Assembly (NCBI RefSeq): GCF_029946515.1
Contig: NZ_JARZHH010000004.1
Location: 1 to 64,000, forward strand
Source of the DNA: Polyangium sp. 6x1
Lineage (GTDB): Bacteria > Myxococcota_A > Polyangia > Polyangiales > Polyangiaceae
Length of the DNA: 64,000 nt
Direction: 5' to 3'
Shown here: in pieces, positions 43,172 to 52,133 of the stretch
How the letters are laid out: every line of letters starts with the position of its first letter
How positions within the stretch are numbered: position 1 is the stretch's first letter
Position numbers and translations under genes: made by a program
The notes under the pieces: model-generated
The model's input: only the letters and a program-made list of their open reading frames with translations
The model's database searches: none
What the model was told of the DNA's origin: nothing

Positions 43172-45622
43172 CTACGGCTTCCCCGCCACCCACCGGATCC
43201 TCCTCCGCCCCGACCGCGTATCCTCCCACGCCACCACCATCCCCCCGAGCCCATTCCCTGCGGCCGCAGGCCCTGTCTGATAACTCGGCCCGTCCCCGCC
43301 GTCGTCGAGGCGCCTCTCCGCCCCGAAGCTCGCGCCACCGCCGACGCTCGTCGCCAGGTAGATGTCTTTCCCGCCCGTCCGATCGTCCTGCCAAACCGCG
43401 CCGAAGCTCCCCGCGCCGAGCGCCACGACTCTCGGCCGAAACGCGCTCGCTTCGGCGGGACCCTCGCCGAGCTTTCGGCTTTGACCGAGCACATTGCCAG
43501 AGACCAGCGACAGACGCGCCGTCGCATTTCGTTCCCGTCTCCGCACGTCGCTCCAGCCGAGCGCGACCGTCACCGCGCCTCCGCCGGGCACGAAGATCAG
43601 CGAGGGATCGTCGTGCAGGCGTTCGGGTGCGTCCGTGCCGTCGTCGACACGCACCGGCGCCCCGAAGCTCAAGCCTCCGTCGGCCGAACGCGCGAGGAAG
43701 ACGTCCCAGCCATGGTTGCGGAAATCGACCCAGGCGACCGCCACCTCGTCGCCGAGGGCCGCGACCGCTGGCGCCCACTGGTTGTTCCGGATGTTCGTGC
43801 CGGGATGCATGTTCGTGCCCTCGATCGGCTGGGCCTCGAAATCGAGCGTCCCTTCCGGCGCGCGCGCCAGGATCACGCGCTCGTTCCCCGACGAACCGTC
43901 GACGTAGGCCAGGAGCACCCGGCCCTTCGTGATCGCGAGCGCCGGGAGCCAGGCATCCGGCGTCATGCCCTCCGACGGCAGGAAGACCGGCGCGCCGAAG
44001 GTTTTTCCGCGGTCGGTCGAGAGCACGCAAGCCACGCGCGCCCCAGCCGCGCCGCGCTCCTGGTACGCCACGTACACGTGATCCCCCGTCGCGAGCACGG
44101 CCGGCGTGATCTGCGCCTCGCCCCCCGACGCCGCCGGGTGCGGCGTGCCAAACGTTTTTCCCTCGTCCTCCGACGTCGCCACGAGCACGCGCGTCGCCCC
44201 GCGGGATCCCTCCTGAAACGCGAGCACGACCGGCCCGCCGCCGCTCCACGCGAGCGCCGGATGGCTTTGCTCCGCCTCCCCGCCTGGCAACGCCTGGCTC
44301 GCGCCGAGCGCGCCCGGAGCGCCTGCGGCCTCCGCGGGGAAGGGGAGCGCCGGATCGAGGTCCGCGGCGATCACGGTCTCCACGTATTGGTTTGTCTGGG
44401 CGCCGCCCGGAAGGAGCGCCTCCCCCACGGCGCGGAGCGCGGCCCGGCGTGATTCGAGCGTCGCCGCTGGATCGTTCTCCGCGGGATCCGGCGCCACCCA
44501 CGGCGCGACCTCGATCACCCCGCTCGCCTCGTTTTGCCCGACATACGCGCGCCGCGCCTCGCCGGGCACGGCGTCGCCCACGACGATTGATTGCCCGTCG
44601 AACGGCAAATCGAACAGATTGCCCGTGAGGTGCGGGACGACGCCATATCGAAGCGCGCCGTGCTTCTGCACCGCGGCCATCGCGCTCTGGCCGAGAATAT
44701 CGGGCCCCCACGCGTCCGGCTCGTCCGCGCTCTCGGGAATCGTCCATCCGGCGAACGCCTCGGGCTGAAAGAAAACATCGGCCCCGAGCGCCGCGAGCCG
44801 ATCCACCATGTCCGGCATCCACGCGTCCTTGCCCGTCACGATGCCGACCCCGAGCGGACCCACCTCCACCGGAGCCGCCTCGCGGAGCGGCCCCGGCGTG
44901 AGCGCGAGATCGACCTCCTCCATGAGGATCGGATAAGGCTTTTTCCGGGTCGCGACGATGGCCCCGTCGGGCCCGTACACGAATGCCGCATTGTACACGG
45001 CCGGGTCGCGCGCCACGTACACGTACGAGCCGTCTTGCAGATCCGGATCCGCGAGCGCCTCGATCTCCGCCGGATCCTCGCTCCGCTCGACGAGCCCGCT
45101 CACGGTCGTCGACGAGACCAGCCACGCCCCCGTCTCCTTCACGATCGCCTGGTTCGTCTCGTCAAACGCCCGCCAGGTCGTGTCCGTGAGCCCGAGCAGG
45201 ATCTGCGTGGGCAGCGGCGTCTCAGGCCATTTCGATTTGTAGAAATCGATCGGCTTCGTGTATTGCCCGCCGAGCGTGAGGAGCGCCGCCGGGAATTCGT
45301 CGCTCGACGCCCGCGCCGTCTGCCCGCGGCTGCCCACGAAGCCAGCCGAGAGGCCTGTGTTTTCCGGGAACACGATGACGTTCGGCCGATCCGCCGCGAG
45401 GCACGGCGAGACGCGCGCCTGGACGAGGCCGACGAGGTGCGCGCGGTAGCCCTCGTAGCTCTCGAAATGCGCCGGATCGACCCGCGGCTGCACGACGAAG
45501 ACCCGCGCCCCCGTCTCGCCGAGCTCGGCCGTGGGACAAGCGTCGTCGCGGCCGCCCGGCAGCGGCGACGCGCCGCAGCCGACGAGCAGGATACCCAATA
45601 CGCCTAGAAGTGCGCCGCGCAT
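43172..45622 (-). CDS. Nitrilase-like plus BNR-repeat lipoprotein
   Basis: The 816-residue lipoprotein (lipobox LLVGC) has a nitrilase-like domain at about 40-380: VIVFPENTG holds the glutamate (E87), RKKPYP the lysine region (227-228). The expected catalytic cysteine segment reads GIVTGKDAWMP (260-270), in which Gly264 stands where the Cys of C-x-D is expected, so hydrolase activity is doubtful. From about 440 a sialidase-like BNR/Asp-box beta-propeller follows (TSEDEGKTFG, STDRGKTFG, SADGGLSFG). The whole is extracellular or periplasmic. Fusion of these two is unusual. Confidence 0.82.
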   Translation of the reverse strand: MRGALLGVLGILLVGCGASPLPGGRDDACPTAELGETGARVFVVQPRVDPAHFESYEGYRAHLVGLVQARVSPCLAADRPNVIVFPENTGLSAGFVGSRGQTARASSDEFPAALLTLGGQYTKPIDFYKSKWPETPLPTQILLGLTDTTWRAFDETNQAIVKETGAWLVSSTTVSGLVERSEDPAEIEALADPDLQDGSYVYVARDPAVYNAAFVYGPDGAIVATRKKPYPILMEEVDLALTPGPLREAAPVEVGPLGVGIVTGKDAWMPDMVDRLAALGADVFFQPEAFAGWTIPESADEPDAWGPDILGQSAMAAVQKHGALRYGVVPHLTGNLFDLPFDGQSIVVGDAVPGEARRAYVGQNEASGVIEVAPWVAPDPAENDPAATLESRRAALRAVGEALLPGGAQTNQYVETVIAADLDPALPFPAEAAGAPGALGASQALPGGEAEQSHPALAWSGGGPVVLAFQEGSRGATRVLVATSEDEGKTFGTPHPAASGGEAQITPAVLATGDHVYVAYQERGAAGARVACVLSTDRGKTFGAPVFLPSEGMTPDAWLPALAITKGRVLLAYVDGSSGNERVILARAPEGTLDFEAQPIEGTNMHPGTNIRNNQWAPAVAALGDEVAVAWVDFRNHGWDVFLARSADGGLSFGAPVRVDDGTDAPERLHDDPSLIFVPGGGAVTVALGWSDVRRRERNATARLSLVSGNVLGQSRKLGEGPAEASAFRPRVVALGAGSFGAVWQDDRTGGKDIYLATSVGGGASFGAERRLDDGGDGPSYQTGPAAAGNGLGGMVVAWEDTRSGRRRIRWVAGKP

Positions 45623-45658
45623 GGCTGAATCCTAGTCGGCCAGGGGGCGAACGAGCAA

Positions 45659-46882
45659 TCAGGAAAGGAAGGTACGGAGGACCTGCTCGAGCCCCCCTGC
45701 CTCCTCCATGCACCCCTTCGCACCGACGAAGACGACGGGATCGATATCCCGGACGTGGCCCATGACACGGCCGGGACAAACGATGACCACACGCGCGCCG
45801 CGGTCGGCGAAGACGTGTGGCTTGTGGGCGATATAGCCATGCATCTTGAGATGCGAGGCAGCGAGGTAGCTGAACTCCTCGCTGTTCTTGGCGTCCAGGT
45901 AGAGGGTCCGGTGTGTCGTGTGTCTCCGGTGGGAGAGACGAATGTCGGGGCGAATGGCGGTGCGCTGCCCGAAGTAGTGAGCCATCACATCATCGTGATG
46001 GCCGGACCCCGCGCTCTGATCGAAGTAAAGGTGTAGGACTTCGTCTCCGCGGGACCACTCGAAGACGTGCTCGCGGTCGGCCTCGATCAATGCATCCTTG
46101 CGTGTCGCCCCGGGGAAGAGTGCATCGATCCGTTCGGCGAGCGCCAGCAGGACGAAGATCTCGAACCGCCGATCGTCCGACACCGGTACGAGTGCAAACT
46201 CGTGCATCGATGCCGCCAGCGCTCGAAGCGACGGTTGCGGCAGAAGTTCGTCATGCCCAGCGAGCACCCGGACGGCCTGTTTCACTGCATCGAGAGGGTT
46301 CGCCACTGCGGACGCACGCTCTTGGGGCGCAGGCGCGCGGACCGGCAGGTCCCGCAAGGCCGCATGGGATGCCGCGCTCGACGCTACGCGGTGCATCTCC
46401 GGGAGAAGGCTCGTCCAACCCTTGCCCGCAGGCAGGCTGGCAGGATGGAGATCGTCAATGGCGCCGAGCACGCGCGCCACGAGCCACCGCATGAGGATGA
46501 GCTCGGCCCGCTCGAACGTACGCCGCGGCGCCGTACAGACGAACGTCGTCGTGTCCTGTGTTCGACTTTGCGCTGCGAATGTACGCGCCCAGTCGACACG
46601 CCCGCGTGCGCCGCCGTGGCGTTCCGTGATGTCTCGTTGCGTCGTCGGCAATACGCTGCGCAGGAATGCAGGCAAGGTCTCCACGATGAACGTGGCGGTC
46701 CCGATGGTCGGATCCAGCAAGAAGCCGAGCTCCGCGAGGCGCGTGAGCGCGCCTGCGCTCTCCGTGAGGCGCGCGAGCGCCGTCTCGACGGCGGGCAGGG
46801 GGCGAGGTTCTCCGCGCGCATCACGGAGGAGATAGCGCGGAAATCGATCCCGCAGGAAGCTCTCCCATGCGGGCTCAGTCAT
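45659..46882 (-). CDS. McrC-like DUF524/DUF2357-type PD-(D/E)XK nuclease
   Basis: The 407-residue protein carries GRVDWARTF (about 94-102), as found in DUF2357/McrC-family N-domains, and a PD-(D/E)XK nuclease core: E241, then RPDIRL (Asp313), then LYLDAK (Asp330, Lys332), then LKMHGYIA (about 345-352). This matches DUF524/McrC proteins, the endonuclease subunits that cut DNA when their AAA+ partner translocates. Its start overlaps the stop of the McrB-like gene by 8 bp, so the two are made together. Cognate DNA modification is unknown. Confidence 0.8.
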   Translation of the reverse strand: MTEPAWESFLRDRFPRYLLRDARGEPRPLPAVETALARLTESAGALTRLAELGFLLDPTIGTATFIVETLPAFLRSVLPTTQRDITERHGGARGRVDWARTFAAQSRTQDTTTFVCTAPRRTFERAELILMRWLVARVLGAIDDLHPASLPAGKGWTSLLPEMHRVASSAASHAALRDLPVRAPAPQERASAVANPLDAVKQAVRVLAGHDELLPQPSLRALAASMHEFALVPVSDDRRFEIFVLLALAERIDALFPGATRKDALIEADREHVFEWSRGDEVLHLYFDQSAGSGHHDDVMAHYFGQRTAIRPDIRLSHRRHTTHRTLYLDAKNSEEFSYLAASHLKMHGYIAHKPHVFADRGARVVIVCPGRVMGHVRDIDPVVFVGAKGCMEEAGGLEQVLRTFLS

Positions 46883-49055
46883 CGGGCCAGCGCACGTGGG
46901 AGAAGTTCGAGCGGAAGCTACGCTGGAGCGAGCGGGCGAACGTCGGCTCTTCGGAGAAGAGAGAGCCGATCAGCCTGTCCGCGTCGCGCGCGTCCGCGTC
47001 ACCGAGGCCCTCGAACTGCGGGAACACCAACATCTCCAGGCCTTCGCCGACGGCGCGTGGTGCGCTCGCGATCCGTGCGTGCGCATAAGAGAGCACATCT
47101 AGCAGCATCGATGGGCCAAGATCCACGAACCGGCCGAGGCCGTTTTTCTTGGAAAACACGCGCAGCGCGAGCGCGCGCTTCTCGGCGTCGGCGCAACGCT
47201 TGGCGCCCTCTGTTTCGCACAATTTCTGGAGGAAGTCGTCTTCGAGGGCGGGGACGGTGATGACGGCGAAGCGCCGCAGGAACGCATACGACAGGCGAAA
47301 GAGGCTCGCCTTGTCGCGCACGTTCATCGTGGCGATGAGGCGGAACCAGGGGCCGAAATGGTAATGGGTGGCGTCAAAGCCGATCTCGATTGGCTCGTCG
47401 CGGCCATCCACCTCGCGCGTATAGGCCGTGGTCACGGTTCCGCCCGCGAGGACGGTGAACAGCTCGCCGAAGCATTTGTCCACGTCCGCGCGATTGAGCT
47501 CGTCGAGGACGAGCCAGCGGCCCTCGTGCAGGGCGCGCGTGACGACGCCTTCGCGAAAGCGGAGCCCGCCTTCGCGTCGCTGGGCCCAGCCGCCGATCGT
47601 GTCGTAGGTCGTCCAGTCGGCGGAGGCCGTGGCTGTCAGCGGCTCGTAGAGCGAATGGACCTCGCTCGCGTGCATAGCGATGCGCTCGGCGAGCGTGCTC
47701 TTCGCGGTGCCGGGTGGGCCGACGAGGAGGAGGTGCTTGCCCGCGTTCAGCGCCGCGCAGCAGCGCTCGACGAGGCCGTCCGGGAGGACGAGGTCGCCGA
47801 GCTTCACGGCGGCGGGGTCGAGCCTGATGTGGGTGATGTCGCGGAAGGACGCGGTCTCGATCGCGTCGTCACCCCCATCTACATCGGTATCGACGGACGG
47901 CGCATCCTTCGAAGAGCTTGCCTCGGGCAGGTGCGCGCGGGCGACGTCCGTGACCATGTAATGACCGTTGTCGTTGTGGAGGAACCCGAGGCCCGTGAGC
48001 CAGTACGCGCGAGTTTGCGGCTGCGCATCCGTGTCCCACTTCGTCCCGAGCGCCTGATTCAGGTGTTTGCGCAGGGCTCCGACCCGCGCGCCGGGGTTCT
48101 GCGCGAAAAACGCGAGCGTCTCCTCGAAGCCCGTATATCGGGCGGCGAGCTGCCGGTAGATGCGCAGCGGGTCGGGTCCCGCGATGAACTGCGTCCCGAA
48201 GTCCGTCGCCACGAGCACTCCATCGCGGACGTCGAAGAGGTCCAGGTTCTTGCAATGCCGCAGCATCTGACCGGCGCGTGTGACGCCCACGCCATACATT
48301 TTCGAGACGAACGCAACGAACTGGTTCTCGGAGGGCTGCGCGTCGACCACGGTCTCCGTCCATTCGCGGAGGGTGTCGAGGAGCTTGGTAGGTCCGCCGG
48401 GCACGTTGTTCAAACCGGATAGCTTTCCTTCGGGGCGCGGTGTGGCCTCGGGATATTCATCGTCCGATATAGGTGAATTGTCGCCGTCGATGGCGAAGAG
48501 GGGGGCATCGTGGATCCGCTCACCGCTTCCACGATCGAGGAAGTGCGCCTTGATGACCGCGAGGCAGACGATCCGCTTCAGCGTCTCTTTGGGCTCAGGC
48601 GTCCACGTTTGCTTGCGGATGTCGAACGTCCCGAGGTCCACGGACGACGTATTCGGCAGGCCGCTTCGGGCTGCGAACCAGATCGAGCGCTTGCTGTATT
48701 CCCGCGCCTTGCCGTCGTCGCCCCCCTTCGATCGGATCGTGTTGTAGGCGATCAATCGCGCAGGTTGCTCGTTCGCGATAGCGCCTTCGACGAAGGCATT
48801 GAAGTTGGAGTAGATGGCTTGCCCGCGGCCCGCGTTGACGTTCAGCGCGACTTGCGAGCCAACCCTCAACGAGATCTGCAATGTCGTGCGCCCCGTGCCC
48901 CAGTCGCACTGGACCATGCGCTGGTGGCCGACGGCCTTTTCGCTTGAAACTGTTACCTTGCGTCCGTCGATGAATACCTGAGACGGCGTCTCCGCCTGCA
49001 AGAGCTGCATCAACGCGTCACGCGCGATATCGGAGGCGCTTCGTTCCGTCGACAT
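46875..49055 (-). CDS. McrB-like AAA+ ATPase
   Basis: The 726-residue protein has an N-terminal region (about 1-230) and a helical winged-helix-like part (about 235-375; YTGFEETLAFFAQNPGARVG, TRAYWLTGLGF). The AAA+ domain follows: Walker A GPPGTAKST (446-454), McrB-specific TASADWTTYDTIGGW (476-490), Walker B LVLDELNRAD (516-525), sensor-1 ATMNVRDK (575-582) and Arg finger FLRRF (592-596). McrB uses GTP in E. coli; the nucleotide here is unknown. The N-terminal region probably reads modified DNA or another trigger. A 12-bp palindrome (CGCGACGTCGCG, 49122-49133) lies about 70 bp upstream and might be an operator. Confidence 0.82.
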   Translation of the reverse strand: MSTERSASDIARDALMQLLQAETPSQVFIDGRKVTVSSEKAVGHQRMVQCDWGTGRTTLQISLRVGSQVALNVNAGRGQAIYSNFNAFVEGAIANEQPARLIAYNTIRSKGGDDGKAREYSKRSIWFAARSGLPNTSSVDLGTFDIRKQTWTPEPKETLKRIVCLAVIKAHFLDRGSGERIHDAPLFAIDGDNSPISDDEYPEATPRPEGKLSGLNNVPGGPTKLLDTLREWTETVVDAQPSENQFVAFVSKMYGVGVTRAGQMLRHCKNLDLFDVRDGVLVATDFGTQFIAGPDPLRIYRQLAARYTGFEETLAFFAQNPGARVGALRKHLNQALGTKWDTDAQPQTRAYWLTGLGFLHNDNGHYMVTDVARAHLPEASSSKDAPSVDTDVDGGDDAIETASFRDITHIRLDPAAVKLGDLVLPDGLVERCCAALNAGKHLLLVGPPGTAKSTLAERIAMHASEVHSLYEPLTATASADWTTYDTIGGWAQRREGGLRFREGVVTRALHEGRWLVLDELNRADVDKCFGELFTVLAGGTVTTAYTREVDGRDEPIEIGFDATHYHFGPWFRLIATMNVRDKASLFRLSYAFLRRFAVITVPALEDDFLQKLCETEGAKRCADAEKRALALRVFSKKNGLGRFVDLGPSMLLDVLSYAHARIASAPRAVGEGLEMLVFPQFEGLGDADARDADRLIGSLFSEEPTFARSLQRSFRSNFSHVRWPDD

Positions 49056-49448
49056 GTCTCGGCAGATGATACACGAAGCCCCTTCCCGATGCGCGGTCGA
49101 ACGCAGGCGGATGCGTGGTCCCGCGACGTCGCGTCGAGCCCGGCAAGCCGGCTGCGATGAGCCTGGCGTCGGCGCGGGCGTGGTACTCAGGCGATCGTGG
49201 CGGCTCCCGCAGCGAAGGAGGAGGGTTTGGCTGGCGCTTGCGAAGTGTCCTGCGCCATCGCGGGTGCGTTTTTCGGCGCCCGAGTTCTCACCCGCACGGG
49301 CGCTTGCGCTTCAGGGGATGATCTTGGGCGCAGGCGTCTCGGACGCGGCCGCTGCGCGCGGTCGCGGGCCGTTTTATCTTGATATTGACGGAGCGTCGAA
49401 GGCAACTGCCAAATGGCGCGTCCTGTGGGAGTACAACAAGCGATGCGT
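49056..49448. other. 393-bp non-coding region upstream of the McrB-like gene
   Basis: No convincing gene. A frame from 49054 to 49452 is open but Arg-rich, with only its last 30 residues looking protein-like, so a decayed gene fragment cannot be excluded. The region contains the palindrome CGCGACGTCGCG (49122-49133) and an imperfect hairpin AGCC-GGC (49137-49153). It must hold the McrBC-like operon promoter. Confidence 0.4.
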
Positions 49449-49985
49449 CTAGCGCTGCGCGCGCTGGATGAGCTCGTTCATCGGCAGGACCGGGTCGAGC
49501 ATCTGGCGAGCGCAATCGGCGCCGCGCACGGGCAGAGAGCCGTCGATGAGCCCCGCCTGGAGCATCACCGTCCCCATGTCCCAGTAAAGATTCTCCTGCG
49601 CGACCTTTCCGTCTTCGAACTGAATGATGGCCACCATCGGCACCTCGATGCGTCGATTCGTCGGCGGCACGCCGGGCAGGATCCAGTCCATCTGGACCGA
49701 GTGGGTGAAGCGGAGGACCATCTCGTCGACCACCCGATTCTGCCCCACGGTGCGAGAGATCGGCACCGTCTCGATGTCCGGGGGGAGCTGATTGAGAAAA
49801 TGGCGCGAGTAGAATTCCCTCATCTCGTCCAGGTTCGAGGCGCCCACCATGAGCGGCACCACGTTCACGCGCGGCGTCGCCGTCATGGTCCGCAGCGTCG
49901 CCTCCGTGTCCTTCTCCGCGAACTCGCTCCGGAGGTGTGCATCCCATACTTCCGTGAGGACGTTCGGATTGATATTCGTCGTCAT
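49449..49985 (-). CDS. NTF2/SnoaL-like protein
   Basis: The 178-residue protein has an NTF2-like start (VWDAHLRSEFAEKDTEATLRTM) and beta strands with HSVQMDWILPGVPP and VAIIQFEDGKVAQENLYWD, as in the ester-cyclase/SnoaL-like group. These small proteins bind hydrophobic ligands or isomerise them. ATG 49985 starts the conserved part. The etfA terminator lies upstream, so this gene needs its own promoter. Confidence 0.78.
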   Translation of the reverse strand: MTTNINPNVLTEVWDAHLRSEFAEKDTEATLRTMTATPRVNVVPLMVGASNLDEMREFYSRHFLNQLPPDIETVPISRTVGQNRVVDEMVLRFTHSVQMDWILPGVPPTNRRIEVPMVAIIQFEDGKVAQENLYWDMGTVMLQAGLIDGSLPVRGADCARQMLDPVLPMNELIQRAQR

Positions 49986-50090
49986 CGATGTCGTGTCCTT
50001 CGGTCTGGGTCCGGAGACGCGGGGATGCATTTACCCGACAAACGATCCGGCAAATGAGCGTGCCCGGATACATGGTGCTGCATTGCCTGT

Positions 50091-50131
50091 AAAAACACGA
50101 AGGCCCCCTCCCGCCGCAGCGAGAGAGGGCC
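50091..50131 (-). terminator. Rho-independent terminator after etfA
   Basis: On the minus strand an 11-bp stem (GGCCCTCTCTC with GGGAGGGGGCC, two G-U pairs in RNA; 50131-50121 and 50112-50102) closes an 8-base loop and is followed by TTCGTGTTTTT (T-run at 50095-50091). It is 34 bp after the etfA stop, so it should end the etfB-etfA transcript. Confidence 0.75.
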
Positions 50132-50164
50132 CCCGTTGTCACGCTCGAAAGCGCGCTCTGTCGA

Positions 50165-51136
50165 TCAGCCCTTGGCCGCCTGGATGCCCTTCACGAGCTC
50201 CGGCACCGTCGCGAACAGGTCCGCGACGAGGCCGTAATCCGCGACCTGGAAGATCGGCGCGTCGGCGTCCTTGTTGATCGCCACGATCACCTTCGAGCCC
50301 TTCATGCCCGCGAGGTGCTGGATCGCGCCCGAGATGCCGATCGCGAAGTAGAGCTGCGGCGCCACGATCTTGCCGGTCTGGCCGACCTGCAGATCGCTCG
50401 GCGCGTAGCCCGCGTCGCAAGCCGCGCGGCTCGCGCCCACGGCCGCGCCGAGCACGTCCGCGAGCGGGTCGAGCACCTGGTTGAACTTCTCCTTCAGCGC
50501 GCGGCCGCCCGACACGACGACACGCGCCTCCGTCAGCTCCGGACGCGCGCTCTTCACCTGGTCGAACGAGACGAACTCGACGCGCTCGGCCGCCTTGCTC
50601 GGGCCCGCGTACGCGACCGTCTCGACCGCCGACTGGCCGCCCGTGGGCTCGGCCGCGGCGAACGCGCTCTGACGCACGCTCACCACCTGGATCGGCGTCG
50701 AGATCGAGCAGATCCCGAACGCGTTGCCCGCGAACATCGGCCGCTTGTACTTGAGCGTGCCGCCGTCCGCGAGGACCTCCGTGATGTCGCTCGCGTAGCC
50801 CGCGCCGAGGCGCGCCGCGACGCGCGGGAGCAGGTCCTTGCCGTAGGCGCTCGCCGTGCCCACGACGACCGCGTAGCCCTTCGCGACCGCCGCCACCGTC
50901 GGCGCGTAGCGCTCGGCGAGGTAGTTCTTCAGCGACGCGTCCTCGACCACGAGGAGCTTCGCCGCGCCCAAGCCCTGCGCCTCGGCCGCCGCCTTCCCGG
51001 CGCCGTCGCCGATCACCAGGATCGAGAACGACCCGCCGATCGTCGCCGCCGCCTTCTGCGCGAACGTGACCGCCGAGTGCGTGGTCTTCTTGAGTTTGCC
51101 CTCGGCAACCTCCGCCACAACGAGAACGTCAGCCAT
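50165..51136 (-). CDS. etfA: Electron transfer flavoprotein alpha subunit
   Basis: The 323-residue protein carries the ETF-alpha FAD-binding domain: [17 protein letters not shown], then [50 protein letters not shown], the diagnostic motif. It pairs with EtfB to pass electrons from acyl-CoA dehydrogenases to the quinone pool through ETF-QO. Its start is 48 bp after etfB. Confidence 0.96.
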   Translation of the reverse strand: MADVLVVAEVAEGKLKKTTHSAVTFAQKAAATIGGSFSILVIGDGAGKAAAEAQGLGAAKLLVVEDASLKNYLAERYAPTVAAVAKGYAVVVGTASAYGKDLLPRVAARLGAGYASDITEVLADGGTLKYKRPMFAGNAFGICSISTPIQVVSVRQSAFAAAEPTGGQSAVETVAYAGPSKAAERVEFVSFDQVKSARPELTEARVVVSGGRALKEKFNQVLDPLADVLGAAVGASRAACDAGYAPSDLQVGQTGKIVAPQLYFAIGISGAIQHLAGMKGSKVIVAINKDADAPIFQVADYGLVADLFATVPELVKGIQAAKG

Positions 51137-51184
51137 TCTGATTCCTCATCTCTCCGTTGGGGTTTGTCTTGTGCCCAGGGGTCC

Positions 51185-52012
51185 TCAGAGGACCTTCGCT
51201 TCGTTCTTGAGCTTCGAGACGAGCTCGCCCACGTCCTTCACCTTGATGCCGGCCTTGCGCGCCGGGGGCGCCGCGAAGCCGTGGTACGAAACCTTCGTCG
51301 CCTGATCCGACGCGAGGTCCGCGAGCTTCACCTCGGCGAGCGGCTTCTTCTTCGCCGCCATGATCGCCGGCAGCGCCGCGAAGCGCACGCCGTCGTTGTA
51401 CTTGTGGGTCTGCGGCGTCTTCAGCGAGTACACGCTCGTCGGCGCCACGATGCGCAGGTCGACCGTCACCACGGCCGGCAGCTTCACGCGCAGCGTCGAC
51501 ACGCCGCCGTCGACCTCGCGACCGACGAGCAGCGCGCCCGCCTCCTCGCGGATCGTCGCGGCGAACGTCGCCATCGGCCAGTCGAGCAGCTCCGCGAGGA
51601 TCTGCCCCACCTGGTTCGAATCGCCGTCGACCGCCTGCTTGCCCATCAGCACGACGTCCGGCTTCTCCTTCTCGACGAGCGCCCGGAGCGCCCGCGCGAC
51701 GAGATCACCGTCGAGTTTGTCGTCGGTCGCGTCCACGCGGATCGCGCGATCGGCGCCCGTCGCGAGCGCGGCGCGCAGCGTCGTCTCCGTCTCCTTCGGG
51801 CCGAACGTCACCACCACGACCTCGCCGGCACGGACCTTCGGCTGCGTACCGTTCTCCGTGAGCCGCAGGGCGGCCTCGAGGGCGTACTCGTCGAACGGGT
51901 TCGGCTTCCACTCGAGCCCGGCGGTGTCGATCTTCTCTCCCGATGCGGGGATCTTCACCTTGTTGGCGTTGTCCGGGTCGGCGACGCGCTTGAGGGGGAC
52001 GAGGATCTTCAC
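51185..52012 (-). CDS. etfB: Electron transfer flavoprotein beta subunit
   Basis: The 275-residue protein begins MKILVPLKRVADPD (GTG 52012, with AAAGGAG 11 bases upstream). NPFDEYALEAALRL and the DSNQVGQILAELL segment (the AMP-binding region, VLMGKQAVDGDSNQ) are EtfB hallmarks. It is the first gene of the etfB-etfA operon and divergent from nadB. Confidence 0.96.
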   Translation of the reverse strand: MKILVPLKRVADPDNANKVKIPASGEKIDTAGLEWKPNPFDEYALEAALRLTENGTQPKVRAGEVVVVTFGPKETETTLRAALATGADRAIRVDATDDKLDGDLVARALRALVEKEKPDVVLMGKQAVDGDSNQVGQILAELLDWPMATFAATIREEAGALLVGREVDGGVSTLRVKLPAVVTVDLRIVAPTSVYSLKTPQTHKYNDGVRFAALPAIMAAKKKPLAEVKLADLASDQATKVSYHGFAAPPARKAGIKVKDVGELVSKLKNEAKVL

Positions 52013-52133
52013 GGTGCGGGAGGCTCCTTTCGACGGCCAAGGGTCGGGCCCAACACGACGCGCGCGCCCGTCGGGCGGCTGGCTCATGACAGCGTTGTCG
52101 TTGTGCGTCAAGGAGCCTGCTACCCTGCCGCCC

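Noticed and set aside
49054-49452. 132-residue protein upstream of the McrB-like gene, divergent
   Set aside because: Mostly Arg-rich with no signal, overlaps the start of the McrB-like gene; kept only as a possible decayed fragment.
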